A stretch of DNA of 64,000 bases from Protonemura montana (taxonomy: Eukaryota > Arthropoda > Insecta > Plecoptera > Nemouridae), in the NCBI GenBank assembly GCA_947568835.1, contig OX387610.1, forward strand, positions 4,442,001 through 4,506,000, in the 5' to 3' direction. Positions 1 to 11,900 of this stretch are shown here, piece after piece (the stretch's first letter is position 1; each line of letters begins with the position of its first letter). Both the position numbers and the translations under genes were made by a program. Below the pieces are notes generated by a model. It searched no databases. It was given only the letters and a program-made list of their open reading frames with translations, and was not told the DNA's origin.

Positions 1-330
1 CTGGTGGCCGGCTATCCTAGCAGTGAGAGCGCCATGTTTGCCTTACATTCGAGAGATCCCAGGTTCGATCCTGGTGGCCGGCTATCCCGGTAGTGAGAGC
101 ACCGCGTTTGCCTTGCATTCGGGAGGTCCCAGGTTCGATCCTGGTGGCCGGCTATCCTGGTAGTGAGAGCACCGCGTTTGCCTTGCATTCGGGAGGTCCC
201 AGGTTCGATCCTGGTGGCCGGCTATCCTGGCAGTGAGAGCGCCATGTTTGCCTTACATTCGAGAGATCCCAGGTTCGATCCTGGTGGCCGGCTATCCTGG
301 TAGTGAGAACGCCATGTCTGGCCTAGGCTT
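1..330 (+). repeat. 70-bp tandem array of tRNA-like sequence
   Basis: About 4.5 copies of a 70-bp unit start at the window edge; the second unit begins at 71. Each unit has a pol III B-box (GGTTCGATCC) preceded by GGAGGTCCCA, and an A-box-like stretch (TAGTGAGAGC). The order and spacing resemble a tRNA-Ala(TGC)-type gene with its acceptor stem degraded. Two subtypes alternate, one with GCCATGTTTGCC and one with ACCGCGTTTGCC. It looks like a tRNA-derived satellite or amplified SINE head, not a set of functional tRNA genes, because the acceptor arms do not pair properly. The array probably continues to the left of the window. Confidence 0.75.
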
Positions 331-1180
331 ACGGCCACCCCAATGAACAATCCACAGACAGGGGAGATTTACATATTTATAGCCCACAGTACTATGATGA
401 GTTCTATTTTAAGTCTAGGTCTTGGTTCTAGCGGGTAACTGACTGTTGTCTGACCATCATAGCACACATGTCAATCGTCACTACGACATCGCCATGACAT
501 TAAACCTTGTCGTCAATGCACTGAATTCGCGCCAGGGTCAGACCTTGACCCTGTCCAATTTGCATCTAATCTTGGTCTACGATAAGACCCCCCCTCCACC
601 TCTGGCATGGTCTCGTGGAAACGAAGTCGCTAGCAGCTGTCTCTTTACGTCGTCGTCGACAGCTGGTGGAAGACGCACTTTTTTCTGAGCTTATAGTCGA
701 GCGACTCTTTCGGGTGAGTTTGACAGGAACTCCGCAAGACTGTTCTGAGACGAATGTCATGGTCTGTCACTGATTACTAAACTGTTCTTTAAATTGTCTT
801 GCATGGTCATAACAGATGACATCGCAAGCAATGTCCGAAATTCAAAGTGACATTGATCTTGGTGCTATTTATTATTAGGAACTCTAATGACCTCTAAAAA
901 ATTGGTTCCCAAATGGGAACTCGGACGCCGATCGCCAACTGTTGCTGGCGTTGCTCTTACCAATTGAGATAATTGTAAATGTCGTTTTTGATAAGATTTT
1001 AGTGCATTTAGACTAAGAATGATCACTTGTTGCCTGGTAGATAATGTATATGGGGTCGTGAGTATGTCAGGTTGCAGCCGCAGTTACAGCGGGTACATAT
1101 CATAGTTTCAGTACCTACATTTTTACTATTTAAATTGGGTTTTGAACCCTAAGTGAAGAACAGCTCATTTTTAGTTGTTC
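331..1180. other. No gene seen; intergenic
   Basis: Short open frames here have no recognisable domains. Around 865-925 there is a relic of the fold-back family described at 10565 (attaggaactctaatgacct). Confidence 0.5.
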
Positions 1181-1184
1181 GTTA

Positions 1185-1290
1185 CTAAGCACTAGTTTAC
1201 TTAGCACTAGGTACTTAGCACTACGTAGCACTAATTAACACTACAAATAGCACTAGTTTTGACAAACTTTAGTGTCACTAGTGTTTTGAC
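1185..1290. repeat. Degenerate short repeat (TAGCACTA)
   Basis: The motif TTAGCACTA or AGCACTAG recurs about seven times at irregular 10-20 base spacing. Confidence 0.5.
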
Positions 1291-1394
1291 TAACTATTTT
1301 AGAGATCAACTGGTACTAAACTTAGATAAAGTAAACATGATCTAAAAACTATATTAGTATAGCAAAGTTCTGACCAATAATATTTCCGAGACTG

Positions 1395-1590
1395 AAAAGG
1401 CAAGATCGAGACCAAGTAGGCAAGACTGAGACCAAGGAGGCAGGACCAAGACCAAGTAGGCAAGACCGAGACCAAGTAGGCAAGACCGAGACCAAGTAGG
1501 CAAGACCGAGACCAAGCAGGCAAGACCGAGACCAAGTAGGCAAGACCGAGACCAAGTAGGCAAGACCGAGACCAAGCAGGCAAGACTGAT
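1395..1590 (-). repeat. 20-bp satellite, minus orientation
   Basis: About 9.5 copies of a 20-bp unit (gaccaagtaggcaagaccga on the plus strand). It is the reverse complement of the array at 61505-61790. The period is not a multiple of three, so all three frames of one strand read as Leu/Ser/Trp-rich open frames; these are artefacts of the repeat. Confidence 0.9.
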
Positions 1591-1719
1591 TAACTAGTTT
1601 TAACTCAGATCAATATACAGACAAGTGAAAAACGAACATATTTTCATAAGGTTTTGGATTGTCAGCTTCTTTTCTGTAAAGGTGTCAGTTATCACTGACC
1701 AGTCTGTTTATCTCCTCCC

Positions 1720-2010
1720 ACCCAGGGACCAGTTTTTGGTTCCTTGCGCTAAGCTGTGAGGATTTGTATAATCGTATTGATATCACAATTAATCTTGTTG
1801 TTCGCGTTGTACCGTCCTTTGGAAGGGACTTTAAGCCGGTTTCACCTAGGTCGTCGACAGGAGTAGACTGCGTGCATGACACCAGGCTTTCCCTCCTCAC
1901 TTCTAAGCTAGGCTAGGTTCATCATCATGCACTCACTCACCGACGTCATTAGACCAGTGTCGCATGGCCTGTTGTCAAAACTGTGCGTCGTTAAAAAAAC
2001 GAATAATTAA
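1720..2010 (+). mobile_element. 5S-derived SINE copy, 5'-truncated
   Basis: It matches the body of the SINE family seen complete at 50690-51110: the conserved GTTCGCGTTGTACCGTCCTT and GGAAGGGACTTTAAGCCGGT, then the tail with CATCATCATGCACTCACTCA and a GTGCGTCGTTAAA end. It shares an insert (GACCAGTTTTTGGTTCCTTG) with the copy at 2495, so the two belong to one subfamily. Confidence 0.7.
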
Positions 2011-2494
2011 ATCAAGTCCATGTTTGGTCATTAAAGCTGTCATTAAAGCTACAAACGTTATCGCATTTTTCCCATTGAATACAGTTTCCAAATTTTGGAT
2101 TTCGCTGACGGTTTCTTGGTCGGTTGATTTGTCATGGACAGACCAATATGTCGACCTCCTGGCAACGAATGGGCAATTCACAACACAATATGATGCAACA
2201 ACACGTAACATCCTCCTTGAATATCGTAATCAGGGAGAAGTCATTCAGTCATCTTGTCGGGGGTTGATGTCGTCAAAGCCATGCAGTCGATTATGAAGAC
2301 ATCAAATATCAAGTAACGACCAACTCAAATATTGTGATGCTTAATGAAATCAATCACGTATGCGTCGTGGCTGCTAATTGTTAGTTAAGTTGTTTGTGAC
2401 AATTCTAGCCCAGCCATCAGATCCTGGTCATTTTACAATTCACACACAATATCATTTTCTATCATTCCATTTTCGGGATATCCCTTGATTAATT

Positions 2495-2925
2495 TATTGA
2501 TTTGTGGTGTTTAACGAAGTACTTTTTTGAAAACGGGTCTTCCGACACTTTTCTGATAGCGTCGGTAAATATGTGGGTGATATTGAAAGGTATGAACCCA
2601 GGAGGGGAAACCCAGAGTCAGCATGTAGCCATACTCTTGTCGAAGAGCACCAGGGACCGCAAGCTTATCGTCCCATCCGAAGGACGGTACAAAGCGAACA
2701 ACAGGATTAATTGTGATGTCAATGCGATCATACAATCCTCACAGCATAGCTCAAGGAACCAAAAACTGGTCCCTGGCAAGGCAAGTGAAGTTGCTGTACT
2801 TAACTTTTATCGTTCAAACTTTTCTCCTACATATGTGTACGATGGTAACCCATCCAAAATCTGACCCAGCGCAGTGTTGCTTAACTTCGGTGATCTCACG
2901 ACGACCGGTGTTACCAACACACCAA
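2495..2925 (-). mobile_element. 5S-derived SINE, near full length
   Basis: The 5S-like head (GTTGCTTAACTTCGGTGATC on the plus strand) is at the right end, and the tail (GTGTTTAACGAAG) at the left. The body has lost some segments and carries the same GGACCAGTTTTTGGTTCCTT insert as the copy at 1720. Confidence 0.75.
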
Positions 2926-3489
2926 GCCGTGCTATGGTCACTGAAAATCGAGAAAAATCTCTCTCCTTGAGTTTCACTCGAACTGAAAGAGAAAAACAAT
3001 TTTTTCATGTGATTTTGCCAGTGAGCCAGCCTCGGCCAATCATTTAAAATGGTTTAAAAATTCGGCAGCCTTCAATTCATGTATCGCCATTTTCTAAATT
3101 GCCATAAAACCGTTTTATTATAGTTAACCAACCAATCAACAAGGTCAGGGTTATGTGCAAGTGGCGTCTTCGCTGTACGCTAGTGGTCAATCGGCTCACC
3201 ACGACTCACAATGTCTTTGTCTTGGAAGACATTGTGCCGACCCATGGTGGCGACCTCCATAATAGCTCCGAAATGAATCTCTCTTATCAAAGCACGGTCG
3301 TGACCCCTGGGTGGCGAATTTCGGACCTACGTCAACGATTCTCCAACGACCTCACGGGCTTTTCGCCGTCATACCAGTTACACCAGAGACAGCCTAGTAT
3401 TTCAACCTGGTATTTTGTTTTTGCAAAATCGAAAAGTTGTGTTGCAGCAATTTTAAGTAACAATTTGGCGTGATTGAAATAAAATGAGT

Positions 3490-3745
3490 TATGGGTGACG
3501 ATCATTTACAAGCAGGTCTATTCGGGTGGGAGAGAGGTAAGAGGGATGAAAGTTAGTACAGCAACTTTACTCGCCTTGCTTATCAACCTCTAGACAGTAA
3601 GGATTTGTGAAGGAATCCTACTGTTCGCGTTCTACCGTCCTTCGGAAGGGACGTTAAGTTCGTCCCACTTATCTCCCACTTATGCCACAGGACTCGCTGT
3701 CAAAACAGTGCGTCGCTAAACATCACAAATCAATCTAGTTCCGAT
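3490..3745 (+). mobile_element. 5S-derived SINE, head and tail truncated
   Basis: It keeps the GGATGAAAGTTAGTACAGCA segment, GCCTTGCTTATCAACCTCTA, the CGGAAGGGACGTTAAG core and the terminal CAAAACAGTGCGTCGCTAAA. Confidence 0.75.
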
Positions 3746-3859
3746 CAAATACCAAAACAAACAAAAATCTGTGTTCCTGAACTTGCCACTATCTTTGCAA
3801 GGTACGACGACAGCCATTCCACAATTCAGGTCACATTTAACTTAATAAACTATTTATTT

Positions 3860-4110
3860 TAACTCTTATTTAAAGTGCAAACGCTTGTAATGTGTGGGGT
3901 ATTTTATTAATATGAACATATTACAATTCTCATGGAATTCACTAAAATTCTCTCAAAAATGACGTTTCCAGTCAGTTTAATCGGTTAGAGCAGCACCCGC
4001 GATCAGTGGAGATCGGGGTTCGTATCCCCGGTTGAGCATCAATTTTTGAGCCGGTAGTAGTGTTCATAATAATATAATTATTACACTATTATTTACATTG
4101 TCGAATTACA
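3860..4110 (+). repeat. Fold-back repeat with tRNA pseudogene (copy A)
   Basis: A tRNA-like core at about 3975-4040 has a B-box (GGTTCGTATCC) and an A-box-like TTAATCGGTTAGAGC. Its flanks are inverted: TCTCAAAAATGA on the left and TCAATTTTTGAG on the right. The outer arm GGGGTATTTTATTAATATGA resembles the arms of the other copies at 10565, 12580 and 16985. Confidence 0.6.
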
Positions 4111-5700
4111 AATGCAACGTCAGTGGAAAGCAGTGCACTTGGTTTCTGGTGCCGGGTTTTTGGCTAGAATTTTAAATTTACGTCGCAGCTTTGACACACG
4201 AGCCTCTCGACCTGTGACGTCATAGCCAGACCACTCTGTTAAACTGTGCCAAGGTTACGGTTTGGCGAGCCGGCTAAAAAAACGGTCGCACGGTGCGGGC
4301 GGTTGTCAGTTCGAGTGGGTAGCTGTCGTTCGACAGTCGCGTCTTGGGGTGTGTGCTGTGGCAAAGACCATATCTCAGGAGACAAGGGATCTAACTATTG
4401 TGGTAGTAAACCATACATATTGAAGGCTGCGGACCTCTTTAAATTCATTGTTGGTGAGTGTTGTTATTGTGTTGCTAAGGGTGAACTCGACCTAAAATTG
4501 CGTACTGAATTTTTTCCAGGAAAGTGAAATCCTACAAGAACGAAGTCACTTTATTTATAGTCTTTCGCTTATCGATTCGTATTGCGTGCTGGATGATTAC
4601 GAAAGTGCCGGCTGTCGGGAAATAGATCAGTATCTTTTTATAAAGATATTCTTTATGAGAACGACGTAATTTTTAATTGAAGTAAAAAACAATTGTGAAC
4701 TTCTCCGAATGCATTGACCCATGCATGTGTGTATGGAGAAATGTATATATTTATAATATATCTGTATATCTTGGAACAGATAGTGGTCAAGTTTGCAGGG
4801 CTTTAATGGCATGTGCAGATCCTGTTGACACTAACACAACAGCAGACAACAGAGTGACAAACATCAATTTACAATTAATATTATTAACTAATAATTAACT
4901 GATAACATTTTTAAACCTGAAGTGTATAGCTGGAAACAAGGTAGGTATATTCGGTGATTTTACTACTGAACGTTCACAGAGCTACATTCAAATCTCATAT
5001 CATTCAAAACGATTTCAAATTGCTGACTTATTCTAGTCTTTTTTCCCGGGTGTTGTATGGGTTTCAACAAACAGATCAAGTGCAATTGATAAAATCCATC
5101 GATTTCCGTGAAACAACTAAGTTCCCTCGAGAAGTGGGGGTACGACCAGATTGTAAATTAGTACTGGGTAGACAGGCTTTCAAATTCTCACAATTTTTTC
5201 GATGGGCAAGATAAAGTTATGGGGCGCGTGGTGGTCAAGTAAGTTACCCCCCCCCCCCTTCCCACACACCAATATTACACTCTCTAACGATGTTGTGATT
5301 TGGGATCATTACTTTTCTTGAATTTCAATTCTGCATTGAACTGTTGCAGTGGACAGCTTGGTCTTCAGGCACATTTTTCCAGAAATACATACATTTTCTC
5401 GAGAATAAACTTGAATTCAAAAAAATTCTTGTGCCCCCCCCCCCCTTCCCTTCACAGCAAAGAGCTTATTCCTGCAGAATATTTACAGAATAGTCTTATC
5501 ATCAGCTGCGCTTTGAATTTTGGTTCAAAAATGATACAAAAAATGGTTCAAAATGTTTCAATTCTTGTCATTAGAGTGAGTAGAAACAAGTTCATACAGA
5601 TGTTTTGTTAATGGTATCTTCTCTCCCATGGATAATATATATCTTCATCTGAGTATCCTTAGGTACGTTGGATAAATCAATCCAGAGTTTTGTCTGGAAG
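4111..5700. other. No gene seen; upstream of ornithine aminotransferase
   Basis: It holds a 93-codon open frame at 4246-4527 without a recognisable domain, and C-runs near 5243 and 5435. A 5' untranslated exon and promoter of the following gene probably lie here or further left, but no element can be assigned. Confidence 0.4.
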
Positions 5701-5733
5701 ATATCCTGACAGTTCCACTTTGTCCACAGCACG

Positions 5734-5926
5734 ATGCTTCCTACAGTGGCGACGGTAGCGCGCCGATCGGCTTCCGCGTCCGGCGCACGGGCGCTCTCAC
5801 AGCTGTCTGCGGCGCATGCGCCAGCGCCAAGCGGTCAGCTGTCCACGGCCCAGGTCATCGAGCGCGAGCGCAAGTTTGGGTCACACCACTATCATCCCAT
5901 TCCGGCAGCGCTGTGCAGGGGGGAAG
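5734..5926 (+). CDS. OAT: OAT coding exon 1
   Basis: Residues 1-64: the mitochondrial presequence, then the start of the mature enzyme ([20 protein letters not shown]). It ends in phase 1 at donor GGTAAAG. The ATG at 5734 is the first in frame after the acceptor at 5729. Confidence 0.93.
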
Positions 5927-8900
5927 GTAAAGTTGTGAAACCTGTTCCATAAAATTATGATTGAAGTAAAATCTATTCATGTGACCAACAGAATAGTGAA
6001 CATTTATTTCAGACTTATCACAGATGCAGCATTGAAGTAAAAAATAATCAGTATTTGAGAGGACTTAATTTGTTTGAGCAGTACCCATTTTTAAATTATC
6101 CTTCCCACCTGCCAAAATTGAGCCCCTAAAAATGTCTATTTGGAAACAAGTTAAGCCTAGGAACGGTTAAGGCACCAAGTTTATCCTCCATCCTTTTAGG
6201 CTAGGCTAGGCTCATCATCGCCCACACATTCAACAACGCCAGTTGCCTTATGGCCTGGTATAATCACCAAGCCCTTGCAAAAAACAACGTCAACAGATCT
6301 ATCCAGAAGCAATTGTTAGCCTTCATACGTCATATCATGCCTATACATCTGTGCTATAATCTCTCTGAAAAATTGCATTTAAGCTGAATATGCCGATAGG
6401 TGTTCATTATATAAAGACATTGGATTTTAAGAAGCATTACTCAAAATATTTTTATTAAAGTATTGAGATGTCAAAGTTCATCTATTAGGGCAAACCGACT
6501 TCAAGGCATCACACGTTTGACTTTTTTTTTTACTTTTTACCTAGCAAAAAAGGCACTATATTAATTTTTTTAATATAATTAAATCAACATTTATTATAAA
6601 TACATAGGTGTTTCGATGATTCAGCATTCCATTTACTGCAGCTTATAGCTTGTTAGGGTAAAGCAACATGGTCGATATTGATGATTTCAATTAGGAGAGC
6701 AGGTCTTATCCTCTGACAATTACCAAGCAAATAGACACTAGACCTTGGCAACAAACATTAGAGTGTGTACGTTCTAGTCAAGTCAGTAGTGCGTAGAGGT
6801 CACTGGCCTGATACAGATACCAGCCTGCATGCACAGCTGATTAGATCTTAAGTCAACAATTAGCCAGCCACCTCTAAGAATTGACAGAGAGATCAGTAAG
6901 AAAACAATGAGATAATACTACTTGAGAAGGCATATGGATTGACAGGGATTGTTGTCTTTTAAGAAAATATACTCCTGATAAAAGATTCAGGGACCTATAG
7001 TTGATATGAATTGATTGATTGTTGATTTGTTGGGCTTAACGATGCACTGTTTTGACTGGTCATGTGGCACTGATCGAATGGCGTCGGTGAATGAGTGGAC
7101 GATGATGAACGTAGCCTAGACTAGAAAGGAGGAGAGGAAATTCGGTGCGTGTAGCCTACTTCTGTTGAAGAGAACCAAGGGTACCACCGGCTTAACGTCC
7201 CTACATCAGGGCGGTACAATGCTAACAACAGGATTCCTCCACAAATCCAATTCATCCCTCCAATATCTCTCCTAAACAGAACTGGTCATGTGTAGTGTAT
7301 GATGGTCACCCATCCAATACCAGACCTGGCATAGTGTTGCTTAACTTTGGTGATCTCACCAGGACTGGTGTTTCTTTAAAAACAAAAATGCTCTTAAAAA
7401 ATTTTTCTTCACATGTTTAGAAACATGATGTATTAGTTTTGAACCGCTTATCTTTATTTATTGCTGATAAGACACAGGTACCTAAGCTAGGTATCTGTTT
7501 GGTTGATAAGAAATTATCACCAAAGCAAGGAATTTGAATAATTTAATATAATCAATGAAATTGTTTTAAAAATATTAAGAACATTTTTTTACTAACAAAT
7601 AATAAGTTTTAAATACAATTAATGCAATAAGTATACAGTCCTGAAAATACTAAAAATAAAACCCTTTTAAAAAAAAGCTGCAAAAACCACCGCCTACTTT
7701 TATCACTGCTAACCCTGGCTTATTCCTGCGCAGGAGTGTACCTATGGGACGTGGAAGGCCGCCGATACTCAGACTTCCTATCCGGCTATGGGACAGTGAA
7801 TCAGGGACATTGCCACCCGCGCCTGGTGGCTGCGTTGACAGCTCAAGCTAGTGTGTTGACCCACACGTCTCGTGCCTTCCATCCCGCGTTGCTTGGGGAG
7901 TTCAGCGAGATGGCAACGCAGCTGTTTGGATATGACAAGCTCATTCCCATGAACACCGGTGAGTCGATCGAGGCAATTTACGTCGTTTTACAGAATTAGT
8001 ACTGCCAAAAAAAATAACGTACGCAGCTACCTATTAGCTCTAACGGGTTAATGTTGTTCAAAGGCTATGTGTGGGTCATTTTTGTTGATGGTTCTTATTT
8101 TTGTATTGCAAGTTTTGCATTGTGAATTGCAAAAGCCTATATATTGTATTGTCGGTTATAAAAATTTAAAGAAATCATGTCATAAATAAATACACCTTAG
8201 GTTAATAAATATTAAAATAACTATTTCTAAATACAACCTACTCATAAAAATGTTATTGCAATTGCAATTGATTGTAATGGGCAGATTTATTTAATTATGG
8301 AAAATACCTATAACCTCTCAAAGATTGGTGCCTAATCTGGACTCTAAAAACCAATCCACCTCTTTGTTTGTACTCTAATACTGTAAGTACTTTTATATTC
8401 TAGTACAACATACCTTCTTATTTGTACTTGAAGGTGCCTGCTTAATTTCTGAGATCAATTTGTCATGAGTCAGTCTATTAACTGAGACCAAATCCCCTAA
8501 GCCAACCCTGCATGCATCGTTTGCCATATGTTAACGAAGATAATGTACATCCATGGATTTCTTCGACCTGTCTGTAACCCCGTTCCCTATGCCCAGGCGT
8601 TGAGGCTGCTGAGACGGCGGTCAAGCTCGCGCGCAAGTGGGGCTACGTACGCAAGGGCGTGCCCGCAAACTGTGCCAAAGTTGTCTTCGCCAACGGGAAC
8701 TTCTGGGGCCGATCACTAGCCGCTGTCTCAGCTTCGAGTGATCCATCGTGCCGAGATGGGTTCGGGCCGTACATGCCCGGCTTCGAGCTCGTGGACTACG
8801 ATGACCTGGCGCAGCTTGAGGTGGGTAGTGGGAGTCCGCTGGGTTTGTCTGAAAAGGAGGGCAAGGCACCTTTTGTGTCTAAGGGGGTGCCTTAAAACAA

Positions 8901-11900
8901 AAATGAAATGAAAATTAAAGTTGGGGAGGGACCGTAACTTAGCTTTGTTGTGTGATTTCTTAGCATTGTGGCTTTACGTTGTGCTTTTGTCAAGAAATAT
9001 CTAGATTTCCCGAGAATTTAGACGTTTCGGCGAGTTGCCTTTCAATCATTTCCAGAGATGTTATCATAGAGACACTATTGTTCTACTCCGTCCCTCTATC
9101 TTTCCTCCTTTACCACAGCAAAGAAATTATAAGATGTTTTAATTTGAATAGGGTGCCAAGAGGCTGGATAGTTGTTGTGATGAAGAAGGAAAGAGAGGAA
9201 GAGCAACTTACTGGAGGAGAAAATTGGCGTCGCTTGGTGCGCTTGTTGAATATTTCTAGAATTCCTGAGAATTTTAACTTAGTGGCAAGTTGCCTTTGTC
9301 ATTGATAGAGAAGTTAGCAGTGTAAGAGATGTACAGATAAAGATATCAAATCTTTAACTATGACAATGGCGGCTGTAAAGTTAAATTTCTCACGAATTTC
9401 AAAAAATATTCTGCTGAAGCGAAAGATAAAGTAGGCATGAGTCTAAAAACTATCAATACTTGGGACCCTCTAATCAGCCTCTTGGCACCCTAATCGCATT
9501 AAATAGTTTTAGGAAATTGTCGAAAGATGCGTTGTAAATTGTAAGGTGTAACATGATTAGAGGTTTTTAAAGCCATTGGTTAATCCATCGAGAGATTGAA
9601 AAAATCAAATATATATATATTATATTTATTTATTTATTCTATTACTTCTACAATAATAAATGACATGTCCAAAGCTCACTAAAACAATAACTAACATTAC
9701 AGCAAGCGCTGGCAGACCCGAACGTGGTTGCCTTCATGGTGGAACCAATCCAAGGGGAGGCCGGCGTACGTGTCCCGTCTCCTGGGTACTTGACCGGGGC
9801 CCGGAAGCTGTGCACGGCTCGCAACGTGCTTCTCATTGCTGACGAGGTGCAGACCGGCCTGGGACGGACTGGACGTCGGCTGGCCGTCGATCACGAGGAT
9901 GTCAGGCCTGATGTAGTGGTGCTGGCCAAGGCTCTGTCCGGGGGGATGTTGCCGGTAAGTTTACCAAGCGGATTAGAGTTGTTAGTTGTTGGTAATGAAG
10001 GCTCTGTTGAAACTTTTAGCTGGTAGAATTAATTCCTTAAAAGAATCTTGGCTTTAGCTGACGTTTTGGCTAAAGCCAAGGTCCTTTTTATGAATTGATT
10101 AATTATTTGGGCTTAATGATGCACTGCTTTGACAAAAGGCCATGTGGCTCTTGTCTTTTGGCATTGGGAAATAAATGGTTAATGATGAGGAAAATGATGA
10201 ACTTAACCTAGCTTAGAAGGGAGGAGAGAAAACCTGGTGCCAGCAATTAGCTACTCCTGCCGAAGAGCATCAAGGGGACCACCGGCTTAACATCCCTTCT
10301 TAAAGACTGTGCAATGCAAACAAAGGGTTCCTACAGAAATCTATGCTGTTAATTTTTTTTTCCTCGAGAGAATGGATTTCGATGAGATGCTTATTTATTC
10401 CTCACCCTTATTTCTTCCACCGTTATTATATACAAAAGAATACAACAACCGTTATTCAAAAGAATTGCCCATTTCATCTCAATCCATTCGAATCCAGTTG
10501 AAAAAAGTAACTTAACAGTAGTCCACTGTTCTCAAAATGACACTTCCCTCTCGTAAAATCTGACTTAAATTGCAAATGCTTGCAATGCAAGTAATGTGCT
10601 AAATATTTTACTATTAAGAACACTAATAACCTCTCAAAATGTTTGCCCAATTTGGATTCCCTTTTGAAGCACCTGTTTATGAGAGGTTATTAATGTTCCT
10701 AATAAAAAAGACTACTCCCGTAAAAAGACCAGGTGGTCGTTCATGCCCACGTCACCAAATATATAATGGTTATGGAAATATGTCAATATATTTAAATATT
10801 ATTTCTTTGCTTATATATGGCAAACTTATTACATATGTAATATGTATACTTATGACATTCCTTACATAATGTACTGTTATCACAGGAAATAAAAACAATA
10901 ATTACTCAAACCTCTCCTCCTCGCAGGTGTCTGCGGTGCTTGCCGATGACTCGGTAGCGTTGTGCTTGGAGCCTGGTTCACACGGCTCTACGTTCGGTGG
11001 TTCTCCGCTCGCGTGTGCGGTTGCCATGGAGGCTCTACGCGTGCTCGAGCAAGAGCGGCTGGCCGAGAACGCTGACGCGATGGGGAAGGTTTTCCGATCG
11101 GCTCTCGTAGCTCAACTGCCGCAGAGGATGGTGGCTGATGTTCGAGGGAAAGGGCTGCTGAACGCTGTCGAGATTAGACCAGGTTTGTGGCTTACGATGT
11201 AATTTTTACAGCTTGTAACCGTTTTAAAGGTAATTTTTGATGTCAACGTTGAAACCCTTTCACCCTTGATGAAGTAACAGACTGAGATAACGGAGATAGT
11301 ACTAAGGTCTAAAAACATAACATCAGCATCATCTGTTGGTTGTTTGAAAGTTTTTCAAGTCCGTGACAATGTAATACAACTGCCACCGATGTAACACAAG
11401 ATTTGTGATAGTCCTGGTTAACATCTTGGGAGGAGACATTAGGGGGTCGTGGTATTCAGAAGAAACGGGTAGATTCAAGATTGGTTGTTTATTAATTGAT
11501 ACAAGTAGGAGAGATTCAAAGTGACTGCTCTAAACAACGGGACCGCGGTCCTAACAGAGACCAAGGTCTGCATGAGGCTCTCTCAGGGAAACTGCAAAAC
11601 TACCCTGTGTATTTATTGTACAATTATATTTTTAATAAATGACAAAAATGTTTTAACTACAGAAAATATTCATAACCATGATGGGAGTAATACATCAAAT
11701 ATTCAAACTGACTTATGTAAAGTAAACAAATGGTCACATGACCCAATGTCTATGGGCATACAATTTTATAACAAATTACCTCGACACATTAAAGGTAAAA
11801 CTGGCCTTACCTTCAAAATCAAAGTCAAACAGTAGATAATTGATTTTTTTTTTATTCCATTGACTAGTTTTTGAATATTTAGCATTTTGTATATTTGTAT

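Noticed and set aside
1299-1583. Three overlapping open frames with LGLAYLVSVLPTW repeats
   Set aside because: They are produced by the 20-bp satellite, which opens all three frames of one strand; the same happens at 61486-61841.
4246-4527. 93-codon Cys-rich frame
   Set aside because: No signal peptide, no domain and no splice partner; chance is likely.
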